A stretch of DNA of 64,000 nucleotides from Sphingobium sp. TCM1 (GTDB taxonomy: Bacteria > Pseudomonadota > Alphaproteobacteria > Sphingomonadales > Sphingomonadaceae), in the NCBI RefSeq assembly GCF_001650725.1, contig NZ_LXVX01000034.1, positions 310,001-374,000 on the forward strand. The letters run 5' to 3'. Shown here piece after piece: positions 42,523-51,963 of the stretch. The notes below the pieces were generated by a model, which had not been told where the DNA came from, made no database searches, and saw nothing but the letters and a program-made list of their open reading frames with translations. Numbering within the stretch: position 1 is the first letter of the stretch; each line of letters begins with the position of its first letter. The translations under genes were made by a program, and so were the position numbers.

Positions 42523-44841
42523 TTACTTCGTGCCTTCCGACGCCTTGGCCTTGCCGCCCTTCTTGCCCTTTTTCGGGGCTGCCGGGGTGATTTCGAAGGC
42601 CAGGGCCTCGTCCTTCATGCGGACATGGACCTCGCCGCCATGGACCAGCTTGCCGAACAGCAGTTCTTCGGCCAGCGGCTGCTTGATCTTCTCCTGCATC
42701 AGGCGGCCCATCGGGCGCGCGCCATAGAGCTTGTCATAGCCCTTCTTGGTGAGCCACGCCTTGGCGTCCTCGTCCAGGGTGATGTGGACATCGCGATCGG
42801 CCAGTTGCAGTTCGAGTTGCAGCACGAACTTGTCGATGACGCGGGCGACGATTTCCGGTGGCAGATAGCCGAAGGGCACGATCGCATCGAGGCGGTTGCG
42901 GAATTCCGGGGTGAAGAGCTTCTTCACCGCATCCTCCTGCACATCCTCACGCGTCAGTTCGCCAAAGCCGATCGATTCCTTCGCCATGTCCGACGCACCG
43001 GCATTGGTGGTCATGATGAGGATGGTGTTGCGGAAATCGACGGTCTTGCCGTGATGATCGGTCAGGCGGCCATTGTCCATCACCTGGAGGAGGATATTGA
43101 ACAGGTCCGGGTGCGCCTTCTCGATCTCGTCGAGCAGCAGGACGCTGTGCGGCTGCTGGTCGACGGCATCGGTCAGCAGGCCGCCCTGGTCATAGCCGAC
43201 ATAGCCCGGAGGCGCGCCGATCAGGCGGCTGACCGAATGGCGTTCCATATATTCCGACATGTCGAACCGCTGGAGCGGGATGCCGAGCAGGGTCGCGAGC
43301 TGGCGCGCGACCTCCGTCTTGCCGACGCCGGTGGGGCCGGAGAAGAGATAGTTGCCGATCGGCTTGTCGGGATCGCGCAGGCCCGCGCGCGACAGCTTGA
43401 TCGCGGACGACAGCACCTCGATCGCCTTGTCCTGGCCGAAGACGACGCGCTTCAGGTCCGTGGTCAGGCTTTCCAGCACGCTCTTGTCGTCGGACGACAC
43501 CGTCTTGGGGGGAATGCGGGCCATGGTCGCGATGACCTGCTCGATCTCCTTGGGCGTGATCGTCTTCTTGCGCTTGGACGGCACGACCAGCATCTGCATC
43601 GCGCCGACCTCGTCAATCACGTCGATCGCCTTGTCGGGCAGCTTGCGGTCGTTGATGTAGCGCGCCGAAAGCTCCACCGCCGCCTTGATCGCGTCCGGCG
43701 TATATTTGACATGGTGATGCTCCTCGAACGCGGTACGGAGCCCGGTCAGGATCTTGATCGTATCGTCGATCGTCGGTTCGTTGACGTCGATCTTCTGGAA
43801 CCGTCGCAGCAGGGCGCGGTCCTTTTCGAAATGGTTGCGGAATTCCTTGTAAGTGGTCGATCCGATGCAACGGATCGTGCCGCCTGACAGAGCGGGCTTC
43901 AGCAGGTTCGACGCATCCATCGCGCCGCCGCTGGTCGCGCCCGCGCCGATCACCGTATGGATCTCGTCGATGAAGAGAACCGCGTGCGGCATTTTTTCCA
44001 GTTCGGTGACGACCGCCTTCAGCCGCTCCTCGAAGTCGCCGCGGTAGCGGGTGCCGGCGAGCAGCGCGCCCATGTCGAGCGAGTAGATGACCGCTTCCCT
44101 GAGCACGTCGGGCACGTCGCCTTCGACGATCTTGCGCGCCAGCCCTTCCGCGATCGCGGTCTTGCCGACGCCGGGGTCGCCGACATAGAGCGGGTTGTTC
44201 TTGGAGCGGCGGCACAGGATCTGGATCGTCCGCTCCACCTCGGCCGTGCGGCCGATCAGCGGGTCGACCTTGCCGCGATCCGCCTTTTCATTGAGGTTGA
44301 CGGTGAACTGTTCGAGGGCGCTGTCCTTCTTGGCCTTCCCGTCCTGCACCTTCTTTTCCTCCTCGGCAGCGCCCTTGGTTTCCTGACGCTCGGGCGTGGG
44401 CGTGCCCTTGCCGACGCCGTGGCTGATATAGCTGACGGCATCGAGACGGCTCATGTCCTGCTGTTGCAGGAAGTAGACGGCATAGGATTCGCGTTCGGAA
44501 AAGAGCGCGACCAGGACGTTGGCACCCGTCACCTCGTCTTTGCCGGACGACTGGACGTGCAGGATGGCGCGCTGGACCACGCGCTGGAAACCGCTGGTGG
44601 GGGACGGGTCGCTCGACCCCTCGACCTTCAAACTGTCCAGTTCGGTGTCGAGATAATGGGTGACGGCGTCGCCCAGCTCGCCCAGTTCCACGCCGCACGC
44701 CTGCATCACCTTCGACGCATGTTCATCGTCGATCAGCGCAAGCAGCAGATGCTCCAGCGTCGCATATTCATGCTTGCGCTCCGACGCATGGGTCAGCGCG
44801 TTGTGCAGGGTGGTTTCAAGGGCGGGTGCGAATGAAGGCAT
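42523..44841 (-). CDS. clpA: ClpA, ATPase subunit of the ClpAP protease
   Basis: 772 residues. N-terminal Clp repeat domain (~1-145, ASERKHEYATLEHLLLAL), first AAA+ module with Walker A GDPGVGKTAI and Walker B LFIDEIHTVIG, second module with GPTGVGKTEVA and LLLDEIEKAH, and the ClpP-docking/IGF-type region expected in ClpA. C-terminal Lys-rich tail. It unfolds proteins and feeds them to ClpP. Unlike many proteobacteria there is no clpS directly upstream; the adaptor must lie elsewhere or be absent. Confidence 0.97.
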   Translation of the reverse strand: MPSFAPALETTLHNALTHASERKHEYATLEHLLLALIDDEHASKVMQACGVELGELGDAVTHYLDTELDSLKVEGSSDPSPTSGFQRVVQRAILHVQSSGKDEVTGANVLVALFSERESYAVYFLQQQDMSRLDAVSYISHGVGKGTPTPERQETKGAAEEEKKVQDGKAKKDSALEQFTVNLNEKADRGKVDPLIGRTAEVERTIQILCRRSKNNPLYVGDPGVGKTAIAEGLARKIVEGDVPDVLREAVIYSLDMGALLAGTRYRGDFEERLKAVVTELEKMPHAVLFIDEIHTVIGAGATSGGAMDASNLLKPALSGGTIRCIGSTTYKEFRNHFEKDRALLRRFQKIDVNEPTIDDTIKILTGLRTAFEEHHHVKYTPDAIKAAVELSARYINDRKLPDKAIDVIDEVGAMQMLVVPSKRKKTITPKEIEQVIATMARIPPKTVSSDDKSVLESLTTDLKRVVFGQDKAIEVLSSAIKLSRAGLRDPDKPIGNYLFSGPTGVGKTEVARQLATLLGIPLQRFDMSEYMERHSVSRLIGAPPGYVGYDQGGLLTDAVDQQPHSVLLLDEIEKAHPDLFNILLQVMDNGRLTDHHGKTVDFRNTILIMTTNAGASDMAKESIGFGELTREDVQEDAVKKLFTPEFRNRLDAIVPFGYLPPEIVARVIDKFVLQLELQLADRDVHITLDEDAKAWLTKKGYDKLYGARPMGRLMQEKIKQPLAEELLFGKLVHGGEVHVRMKDEALAFEITPAAPKKGKKGGKAKASEGTK

Positions 44842-44994
44842 ATTATCTTACTCCAAGCTCCCGGCAGGGAGCGACCTTGAACCTCATGTCGGCATTGCTC
44901 GACGCATGATCAAGGCGTGCCGCCCGATCAGCGGAATTGCCAGACTGCCCAAGCCCGAAGAAGCCCTGGAGGGCGCTGGGGGCCGGTCGCCGGT

Positions 44995-45192
44995 TCATCG
45001 CTTGAATAGCGCCTCGGCGGTTGCCTTGTGGTTAACGGCGCTTTCAATCCTTGCCCTGGATCGCGCGATTTCCGCTTCCAGCGTGGCGATCCGGGCGTGT
45101 AGTTCGGCAACGGACAGTGGCCCCAGATCCTGTGTCAGCAGGCGGGCCAGCGGATCATCTCCCTTGCGTGGCAGATTGTCATCCAAGTCCAT
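44995..45192 (-). CDS. DUF1192 family small protein
   Basis: 65 residues: an Asp-rich N-terminus (MDLDDNLPRKGDDPLARL) with Gln-Asp-Leu-x-x-Leu-Ser-Val-Ala-Glu-Leu-His-Ala-Arg-Ile, then a coiled coil. This matches DUF1192, a conserved alphaproteobacterial small protein of unknown function. Diverges from the oxidoreductase gene. Confidence 0.9.
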   Translation of the reverse strand: MDLDDNLPRKGDDPLARLLTQDLGPLSVAELHARIATLEAEIARSRARIESAVNHKATAEALFKR

Positions 45193-45297
45193 GAAGGCCA
45201 ATGTTGACCCTGCGGGCCACTCTGTCAATAAGGGCGCGCGCATCGCGGTATGTTTTTGGTGCGGCGCAGCATAAGTGCGGCTTCGGGGGCGGCGATC

Positions 45298-46302
45298 ATG
45301 GCGATGGAATTTGCGGTGCCAGGCGAGATGACGGCGATCGGCATCGCCCGGCCCGGCGGACCGGAGGCACTGGTGCCGGAACGGCGGCCGGTGCCTGTTC
45401 CGCGCGACGGCGAGGTGCTGATCCAGGTCGCGGCAGCGGGCGTGAACCGGCCCGACGTTCTGCAACGGCAGGGCAAATATCCGCCGCCGCCGGGGGCTTC
45501 CGACATTCCCGGGCTGGAAGTGGCCGGTACGATCGTCGCGGCCGGAAGCGGCGCGGACATGCTGGTCGGGCAGAAGGTCTGCGCGCTGCTGGCCGGGGGC
45601 GGCTATGCCGAATATGCGGTGGCGCCCGCGGGCCAGTGCCTGCCGGTGCCCGACGAGTATGACCTGGTCGAAGCGGCGGCTTTGCCCGAAACGCTCTTCA
45701 CCGTGTGGACCAATTTGTTCGAGCGCGCCTATGTGGTGGAAGGCGACACGGTGCTGGTCCATGGCGGCACCAGCGGCATCGGGACGATGGCGATCACCCT
45801 GTGCCGGCTGTTCGACATCCGTATCGTCGTGACCTGCGGCAGCGACGAGAAATGCGCGCAGGCGCTGGAATGGGGCGCGAGCCATGCGATCAACTATCGC
45901 ACGCAGGATTTTGTCGAAGAAGTGAAGCGGATCACCGAGGGGCAGGGGTGCCAGGCTGTGCTGGACATGGTCGGCGGCGACTATGTGCCGCGCAACCTGG
46001 ACTGTCTGGCCGACGACGGACGGCATGTATCGATCGCGGTGCTGGGCGGCGCGAAGGCCAGCATCTTCATCCCGGCGGTCATGACGAAGCGGCTGACGAT
46101 CACAGGATCGACGCTGCGCGCGCGATCGGTGGGGTTCAAGAGCCTGGTCGCGGACGAGCTGATGCGGACGGTATGGTCCTTCGTGGGGCAGGGGAAGCTG
46201 CGCCCGGCGATGGACCAGCGCTTCGCGCTGGCCGACGCGGCCAAGGCCCACGCCCGCATGGACGCGGGCGAGCATTTCGGGAAGATCGTGCTGGTCGTTT
46301 GA
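45298..46302 (+). CDS. NAD(P)H-quinone oxidoreductase (zinc-free medium-chain reductase)
   Basis: 334 residues. Medium-chain dehydrogenase/reductase of the quinone reductase / TP53I3 type: GVNRPDVLQRQGKYPPPPGASDIPGLEVAG, coenzyme loop HGGTSGIGTMAI and AVLDMVGGDY. No zinc-ligand cysteines, as usual for this branch. Reduces quinones with NADPH in the cytosol. ATG 45298 fits the family start; the ORF could extend upstream to 45250. Confidence 0.9.
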   Translation: MAMEFAVPGEMTAIGIARPGGPEALVPERRPVPVPRDGEVLIQVAAAGVNRPDVLQRQGKYPPPPGASDIPGLEVAGTIVAAGSGADMLVGQKVCALLAGGGYAEYAVAPAGQCLPVPDEYDLVEAAALPETLFTVWTNLFERAYVVEGDTVLVHGGTSGIGTMAITLCRLFDIRIVVTCGSDEKCAQALEWGASHAINYRTQDFVEEVKRITEGQGCQAVLDMVGGDYVPRNLDCLADDGRHVSIAVLGGAKASIFIPAVMTKRLTITGSTLRARSVGFKSLVADELMRTVWSFVGQGKLRPAMDQRFALADAAKAHARMDAGEHFGKIVLVV

Positions 46303-46411
46303 CGGATGGCGGTTGTGGACGCCTGATCGCGACGCCGATAGAGTTGCTGGTAGTCGCAGTGATCTCGGCGCTGCTGGGCATTGCGGAAAATGTTGACCGT
46401 TGATCTTTCAT

Positions 46412-46440
46412 CGTCATCCCCGCGAAGGCGAGAATGACGC
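46412..46440. repeat. REP-like palindrome
   Basis: CGTCATCCCCGC...GAATGACG, imperfect dyad of the same family as those at 12535, 21384 and 51799. Confidence 0.65.
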
Positions 46441-46589
46441 GGTGAACTGAATTGGCAGCGGTCACTCCACGGCGTCTAAGGTCTCGAAACCCGCGAAAAC
46501 CGTAGCATTTCCGTCATAATCCCTGCGAATTTGTAACATTGCGGGCTTAAGGATTCACTCCCGAGGACACATGTCTTGGGGACCGCATC

Positions 46590-47462
46590 ATGAACGCCAT
46601 TACGCGCTTGCCCTTCCTGGGGGACATAGAGGAGGGCGCCGACGACCGCTTTCATATCCCCGAGCGGGAAGGGCAGCGGCGCCGTTATCGCACCATCTGG
46701 ATTTCGGACATCCACCTCGGCACGCGTGGCTGCAATGCGGCGATGCTGATCGACTTTCTGGATAATGTGGACAGCGACACCATCTATCTGGTCGGGGACA
46801 TCATCGACGGCTGGCGGCTCAAGAAGCGCTTTTACTGGCCGGCCAGCCATAATGACGTGGTGTGGCGGCTGATGAAGCGGGCCAAGCGCGGTACCCGGGT
46901 CGTCTACATCCCCGGCAATCATGACGAGATGTTCCGGCAGTTCACCGGCATGAGCTTCGGCGGGGTCGAAATCCGGCGCAAGGCTATCCACCAGACCGCC
47001 GATGGCCGCAAACTGCTGGTGCTGCATGGCGACGAGTTCGACACGATCATGCTGGCGCATCGCTGGCTCGCCTTCGTCGGCGACGCCGCCTACACCACGT
47101 TGATGCGGCTGAATGTCGTGGTGAATGCGGTGCGGCAGCGCATGGGGCTGCCCTATTGGTCGCTTTCCAAGATGGCCAAGCACAAGGTCAAGAACGCCGT
47201 ATCCTTCATCTCCCGCTTCGAGGAAGTGGTGGCCCATGAAGCCGGCGCGCGCGGCGTCGACGGCGTGGTGTGCGGCCATATCCACAATGCCGAGATGCGC
47301 GAGATTGCGGGCATCGACTATTATAATGACGGCGACTGGGTGGAGGGCTGCACCGCGCTGGTCGAACATGGCGACGGGCGGATGGAAGTGCTGCACTGGG
47401 CCGACGAGATCGCCGCGCGCGAACGGGCCGAGCGCAGCGCGCAGGCGCGTATGGCGGCTTGA
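46590..47462 (+). CDS. Metallophosphatase, PlcP/LpxH-like
   Basis: 290 residues. Calcineurin-like metal motifs: SDIHLG, GDIIDGW, GNHDEM and GHIHNAE, plus LHGDEFD. LpxH cleaves UDP-2,3-diacylglucosamine in lipid A synthesis, but LpxH is usually ~240 residues and this protein has an extra helical region (residues ~150-215). The gene is followed by a glycosyltransferase, the arrangement known from alphaproteobacterial PlcP-Agt, where a phospholipase C-type enzyme of this family and a glycolipid synthase replace phospholipids under phosphate shortage. Both roles must stay open; the neighbour favours PlcP. Confidence 0.8.
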   Translation: MNAITRLPFLGDIEEGADDRFHIPEREGQRRRYRTIWISDIHLGTRGCNAAMLIDFLDNVDSDTIYLVGDIIDGWRLKKRFYWPASHNDVVWRLMKRAKRGTRVVYIPGNHDEMFRQFTGMSFGGVEIRRKAIHQTADGRKLLVLHGDEFDTIMLAHRWLAFVGDAAYTTLMRLNVVVNAVRQRMGLPYWSLSKMAKHKVKNAVSFISRFEEVVAHEAGARGVDGVVCGHIHNAEMREIAGIDYYNDGDWVEGCTALVEHGDGRMEVLHWADEIAARERAERSAQARMAA

Positions 47463-47499
47463 CGCAGCGGCACCAAGCCATGAGTGAAGGGCAATTCCC

Positions 47500-48528
47500 A
47501 TGCGTATAGCGATCGTCACAGATGCCTGGAGCCCGCAGGTCAACGGCGTGGTGCGGACCTTGCAGACGATCCAGGCCGAGTTGGAGCGGATGGGCCATGT
47601 GGTCAAGGTGATCTCGCCCGATCTCTATGGCTCCATTCCCTGCCCGACCTATCCCGAGATCAGGCTGGCTCTGGTCCGCTCCGGCGTGGTGGGGCAGGCG
47701 ATCGCCGCCTTCCGGCCGGACGCGGTGCATCTGGCGACGGAAGGGCCGCTGTGCCTGGCGGCACGACGCTGGTGCCTGCGCGGCGGATTGCCGTTCACCA
47801 CTGCCTATCACACCCATTTCCCCGATTATGTGGCGCAGCGCACCGGCCTGCCCGCCGCCTGGTTCTGGCGCTATATCCGCTGGTTCCACGGGCCGGCGCA
47901 GGCGGTGCTGGTATCGACCCGATCGGTGCGCGAGCAGCTTCGCGCTCATGGCGTCGCCAATGTGCGCCCTTGGGGCCGGGGCGTGGACCTGGCCGCCTTC
48001 ACCCCCGATGCGCCCCCGCCGGACCTGTTCGCCGGCCTGCCGCGCCCGATCATGCTCTATGTCGGGCGCGTCGCGGTGGAGAAGAATCTGGAGGCCTTCC
48101 TGGCGACCGACCATGAGGGCACCAAGGTGGTGGTGGGCGACGGTCCGGCGCGCGTGGCGCTGGAGCGGGCCTGGCCGCAGGCGCGCTTCCTGGGGGCGAT
48201 GTTCGGCCGGGATCTGGCGGGCGCCTATGCCGGAGCGGACGTCTTCGTCTTTCCCAGCCGCACCGATACGTTCGGGCTGGTGATGATCGAGGCGCTGGCC
48301 TGCGGCACGCCGGTCGCGGCCTATCCGGTGACCGGGCCGATAGACATCGTCACGCCGGAAACCGGGTCGCTGTCGGAGGATCTGGGGCAGGCCATCGCCG
48401 AGGCGCTGACGCGCGACCGGCGGACATGCGCCGCCTATGGCCGCAGCTTCAGCTGGGAGCGCAGCGCGCGGGAATTCCTGTCCGGCCTGCATGAAATCGA
48501 CCCGGAGGCCATAGAAAGCGCCGCCTGA
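47500..48528 (+). CDS. Glycosyltransferase family 4 (possible Agt-type glycolipid synthase)
   Basis: 342 residues. GT-B fold: N-terminal TDAWSPQVNGVVRTLQ, TAYHTHFPDYV, and C-terminal donor site with GDGPARVALE, FPSRTDTFGLVMIEALACGTPVAAYPVTGP (the E-x7-E motif). Very like alpha-hexosyltransferases that glycosylate lipids (MgtA/Agt-type). It starts 37 bases after the metallophosphatase gene, so both are probably one operon, diverting diacylglycerol to glycolipids. A terminator follows. Confidence 0.85.
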   Translation: MRIAIVTDAWSPQVNGVVRTLQTIQAELERMGHVVKVISPDLYGSIPCPTYPEIRLALVRSGVVGQAIAAFRPDAVHLATEGPLCLAARRWCLRGGLPFTTAYHTHFPDYVAQRTGLPAAWFWRYIRWFHGPAQAVLVSTRSVREQLRAHGVANVRPWGRGVDLAAFTPDAPPPDLFAGLPRPIMLYVGRVAVEKNLEAFLATDHEGTKVVVGDGPARVALERAWPQARFLGAMFGRDLAGAYAGADVFVFPSRTDTFGLVMIEALACGTPVAAYPVTGPIDIVTPETGSLSEDLGQAIAEALTRDRRTCAAYGRSFSWERSAREFLSGLHEIDPEAIESAA

Positions 48529-48590
48529 CGCATTTCCCTGCCGGATTTCCTTGCCGCAGGGGCCGGGATGGACTATCTCTGACCCGTCGC

Positions 48591-48623
48591 GGCCGCCCTG
48601 ATTGGGCGGCCCTTATCGTTTTT
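48591..48623 (+). terminator. Intrinsic terminator of the glycosyltransferase gene
   Basis: Perfect stem GGCCGCCC-TGATT-GGGCGGCC followed by CTTATCGTTTTT. Confidence 0.75.
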
Positions 48624-48642
48624 ACGTGCCGGAGATGACCCC

Positions 48643-49341
48643 GTGTCCCAGCCTCTCATGCCCCATGCGACCGCCAGCTGGCTGGTCGACAACAGCGCTC
48701 TGAGCTTCGACCAGATCGCCGAATTCTGCGGGCTTCATATCCTCGAAGTGCAAGCGATCGCCGACGATACCGCCAGCATCAAATATACCGGCCGTGATCC
48801 GGTGCGCGCCCATGAGATCACCATGGAGGAGATCCACAAGGGCGAAAGCAACCCCGACTACAAGCTCAAGATGCTGAAGGGGCCGGAGCCGGTCCGCCGC
48901 ACCAAGGGGCCGCGCTACACCCCGGTCAGCAAGCGCCAGGACAAGCCGGACGGCATCGCCTGGATCCTGCGCAACCATCCGGAGATTTCGGACGGCGCGA
49001 TCGGCAAGCTGATCGGCACCACCCGCACGACCATCGCGGCGATCCGCGACCGGACCCACTGGAACATCAGCAACATCGTGCCCAAGGATCCGGTGACGCT
49101 GGGCCTGTGTTCGCAGCGCGAACTGGACTCGCTCGTGACCAAGGCCGCGAAGAAGGCGGGCATTGAGGCCCCCACCGATTCGCGCCTGGACGGCGACCGC
49201 GAGGCGCTGATCGAGGAACTGCGCCGCGAACGCCAGGACGCCGCCCGCCGCGCCGAGGAAGCGCTCAGGAGCGAGTCCGAGCTGATTTCCGGCGCGGCCG
49301 CGATCCTCGATCCGTTCAGCGGCAGCAAGGGCGCGGCGTGA
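48643..49341 (+). CDS. TrcR/DUF1013-family cell-cycle transcription regulator
   Basis: 232 residues from GTG 48643, matching the family N-terminus (PLMPHATASWLVDNSALSFDQIAEFCGLH). The central helix-turn-helix part GAIGKLIGTTRTTIAAIRDR is DNA-binding-like; the C-terminus is coiled-coil. The family is conserved in Alphaproteobacteria; in Caulobacter TrcR is described as an RNA-polymerase-interacting cell-cycle factor. Single gene with its own terminator. Confidence 0.92.
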   Translation: MSQPLMPHATASWLVDNSALSFDQIAEFCGLHILEVQAIADDTASIKYTGRDPVRAHEITMEEIHKGESNPDYKLKMLKGPEPVRRTKGPRYTPVSKRQDKPDGIAWILRNHPEISDGAIGKLIGTTRTTIAAIRDRTHWNISNIVPKDPVTLGLCSQRELDSLVTKAAKKAGIEAPTDSRLDGDREALIEELRRERQDAARRAEEALRSESELISGAAAILDPFSGSKGAA

Positions 49342-49397
49342 AGCCGTAGCGTCACCGGCGGCGGCATCGCAGCCGCCGGCGACACGCGAAATTCCAG

Positions 49398-49429
49398 GGG
49401 CTGCGCCGGCTTTCGGTGCGGCCCTTTTT
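49398..49429 (+). terminator. Intrinsic terminator of trcR
   Basis: Stem GGGCTGCGCCG / CGGTGCGGCCC with two G-U pairs, then TTTTT. Confidence 0.75.
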
Positions 49430-49479
49430 CGTTTGGTTGACGCTTGCGTAAAGTAAATGATCGCCATACACTTCGGGCC

Positions 49480-51186
49480 ATGGAGAGCCTAGAACAGATC
49501 CTGAAGGACCGATATCGTCATCCCACCCGCTGGGACCAGACCTTCCCCCCGCTGTCGATGGGGCAGATGGTGACGGACAGCGCCATGGCGCATCCGCAGG
49601 CCCATATGATCGATTTCATGGGCCGCAAGTTCAGCTATGGCGAGATGTTCGACCAGATCAGGCGCGTGGCCTGCGGATTGCAGGCGATGGGCGTGAAGAA
49701 GGGCGATCGGGTCGGTCTCTACCTGCCCAACACCCCCCATTATGTGGCGGCTTATTATGGCGCACTGATGGCCGGGGCGATCGTCGTCAATTTCTCGCCC
49801 CTCTACACCGCCGCCGAACTGGAGCATCAGGTCGAGGATAGCGGCACCAGGATCCTCTTCACCCTGTCGGCCAAGGCGCTGCTGCCGACGGCGCTGGAGG
49901 TTCTGGAACACAGCACGCTCGAAACGCTGATCGTCGGGACGGTCGCGGAGATGCTCTCCCCCGTCAAGTCGCTGCTGTTCCGCTGGTTCAAGGCGAGCGA
50001 ATGCACGCCCCTGCCGGATGATCCGCGGGTGATCCGCTACGACCGGTTCATGGGCAACAAGGGCGACTGCGCCGTGGCGGAGATCGACCCGGTGAACGAC
50101 GTCGCGCTGCTGCAATATACTGGCGGCACCACCGGGACGCCCAAGGGCGCGATGCTGACCCACCAGAACCTGACCGCCAACGCCCGCCAGGCGCAGGCGA
50201 TCGACCCGCACCAGCATGAGGCTGACCGGATCATCGCGGTGCTGCCCTTCTTCCATGTCTTCGCCAATACCTGCACCCTCAACCGCACGGTGGTGAATGG
50301 TGGCGAGATGGTGATGCTGCCGCGCTTTGACGCGGCGCAGGTGCTGGCGGCGGTGCAGCGGGTCAAGGCGACCTCGCTGCCCGGCGTGCCGACCATGTTC
50401 CAGGCGCTGCTGGACCATCCCGCGATCCGCAACATCGATTTTTCGTCACTGCGGGCCTGTATTTCGGGCGGCGCCCCCCTGCCGCTGGAATTGAAGCAGA
50501 AGTTCGAGACGGCGACCGGTGCGCGGCTGATCGAAGGCTATGGCCTCACCGAAACCAGTCCGATCGTCTGCACCAACCCCTATGAGGGGCTGAACAAGAG
50601 CGGCACGGTGGGCCAGCCGGTGCCGGGCACGCGGGTCAAGCTGGTCGACCGCGAGGATCCGACCAGGTCGCCGCCGGAAGGCGAGCCGGGCGAACTGCTC
50701 TTCGCCGGGCCGCAGATCATGAAAGGCTATTGGAACCGGCCCGACGCCGACGCCGAAGTGTTCATCGGCGACTATATCCGCACCGGCGACGTCGGCATCA
50801 TCGACGAGGACGGCTATGTGAAGATCGTCGACCGATTGAAGGACATGATCGCGGTCGGTGGCTTCAAGGTCTTCCCCAGCCAGGTGGAGCAGGTTCTCTA
50901 CCATCATCCGGCGGTCAAGGAGGCGCTGGTGATCGGCGTGCCCGATCGCTATCGCGGCGAGCAGCCCAAGGCCTTCGTAACGCTGAACGAGGCGGCGGAA
51001 ATCGACGGGCCGGGCCTCAAGGAATGGCTCAATCCCCAACTCGGCAAGCATGAGCGTGTGTGCGAGGTGGAGGTGCGGCTGAACCTGCCCAAGACGCTGG
51101 TCGGCAAGCTTTCGCGCAAGGAACTGGTGGCAGAGGAGCGCGCCAAGGCGGACGCGGCTGCGAAGGAGGCTGGAACCGCGGCCTGA
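49480..51186 (+). CDS. Long-chain acyl-CoA synthetase (FadD-like)
   Basis: 568 residues from ATG 49480. AMP-forming ligase: P-loop YTGGTTGTPKGAMLTH, YGLTETSP, GDVGIIDEDGYVKIVDRLKD and the C-terminal K-x-S-x-K-E region (GKLSRKEL). It activates fatty acids as CoA thioesters for degradation or lipid synthesis. The upstream TTG at 49444 would extend it but has no binding site. Close to msrA (42 bases). Confidence 0.9.
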   Translation: MESLEQILKDRYRHPTRWDQTFPPLSMGQMVTDSAMAHPQAHMIDFMGRKFSYGEMFDQIRRVACGLQAMGVKKGDRVGLYLPNTPHYVAAYYGALMAGAIVVNFSPLYTAAELEHQVEDSGTRILFTLSAKALLPTALEVLEHSTLETLIVGTVAEMLSPVKSLLFRWFKASECTPLPDDPRVIRYDRFMGNKGDCAVAEIDPVNDVALLQYTGGTTGTPKGAMLTHQNLTANARQAQAIDPHQHEADRIIAVLPFFHVFANTCTLNRTVVNGGEMVMLPRFDAAQVLAAVQRVKATSLPGVPTMFQALLDHPAIRNIDFSSLRACISGGAPLPLELKQKFETATGARLIEGYGLTETSPIVCTNPYEGLNKSGTVGQPVPGTRVKLVDREDPTRSPPEGEPGELLFAGPQIMKGYWNRPDADAEVFIGDYIRTGDVGIIDEDGYVKIVDRLKDMIAVGGFKVFPSQVEQVLYHHPAVKEALVIGVPDRYRGEQPKAFVTLNEAAEIDGPGLKEWLNPQLGKHERVCEVEVRLNLPKTLVGKLSRKELVAEERAKADAAAKEAGTAA

Positions 51187-51228
51187 TCCTTCCTATCTGG
51201 GCGCCTCACGCAGACAAGGAATGGACCA

Positions 51229-51762
51229 ATGGCCGAAGAAATCGCGACACTTGCCGGGGGATGTTTCTGGTGCACCGAAGCGGTGTATCAGAATCTCAGG
51301 GGCGTGAGGGCGGTGGAGAGCGGCTATATCGGCGGCACATTGCCCGACCCCACCTATGAACAGGTCTGTTCGGGCGCGACCGGCCATGCAGAGGCGATCC
51401 GCATCACCTATGATCCTTCGGTTATCAGTTATGCCGACCTGCTCGACATCTTCTTCGCGACGCATAATCCGACGACGCTGAACCGGCAGGGCAACGACAT
51501 CGGCACCCAGTATCGGTCGGCCATCTTCCCCCATTCGGCCACGCAGGAGGCCGAGGCCCGTGCGGGAATCGAGCGGGCGCAGGCGGATCAGTCCGACCCG
51601 ATAGTCACCGCGATCGAGCCGGACGCGCCCTGGTATCCGGCCGAGGATTATCACCAGAAATATTGGGACCGGGTCGGGGACCAGAACCCCTACTGCATGG
51701 CCGTGATCCCGCCCAAGCTGGCCAAGCTGCGCAAGGGTTTCGCGCAACGGATCGAGGGGTAG
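51229..51762 (+). CDS. msrA: Peptide methionine sulfoxide reductase A
   Basis: 177 residues. GGCFWCTEAVYQNLRGV is the active-site motif (catalytic Cys in GCFWC), with GYIGGTLPDPTYEQVCSGATGHAEA. Reduces S-methionine sulfoxide in proteins. AAGGA at 51216-51220 supports ATG 51229. Confidence 0.96.
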   Translation: MAEEIATLAGGCFWCTEAVYQNLRGVRAVESGYIGGTLPDPTYEQVCSGATGHAEAIRITYDPSVISYADLLDIFFATHNPTTLNRQGNDIGTQYRSAIFPHSATQEAEARAGIERAQADQSDPIVTAIEPDAPWYPAEDYHQKYWDRVGDQNPYCMAVIPPKLAKLRKGFAQRIEG

Positions 51763-51798
51763 GGCGCCGCGACGACGCTCCGTTGACGACCATGTTCC

Positions 51799-51828
51799 GT
51801 CATGCCGGTGGAGGCTGGCGTCACCGGC
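51799..51828. repeat. REP-like palindrome
   Basis: CGTCATGCCGGTGGAGGCTG followed by GCGTCACCGG: degenerate member of the same interspersed family as at 12535, 21384 and 46412. Confidence 0.5.
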
Positions 51829-51963
51829 AACGACGCGCCAGACTGACGGGCGTTGTCGGCTTCCTGTCCGATGTGGACGGGCAGTCGAGTTTTGCGGCGT
51901 TCTTAGTCGGCGGTTCATCCGAACCATGTTAGGGACGCCCGGAACAACTAGTCGGGGACGAAG

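Noticed and set aside
46500..46589. Pho box upstream of the PlcP-like gene
   Set aside because: CCGTCAT is present but the second repeat is poor and spacing is off by one base; not convincing.
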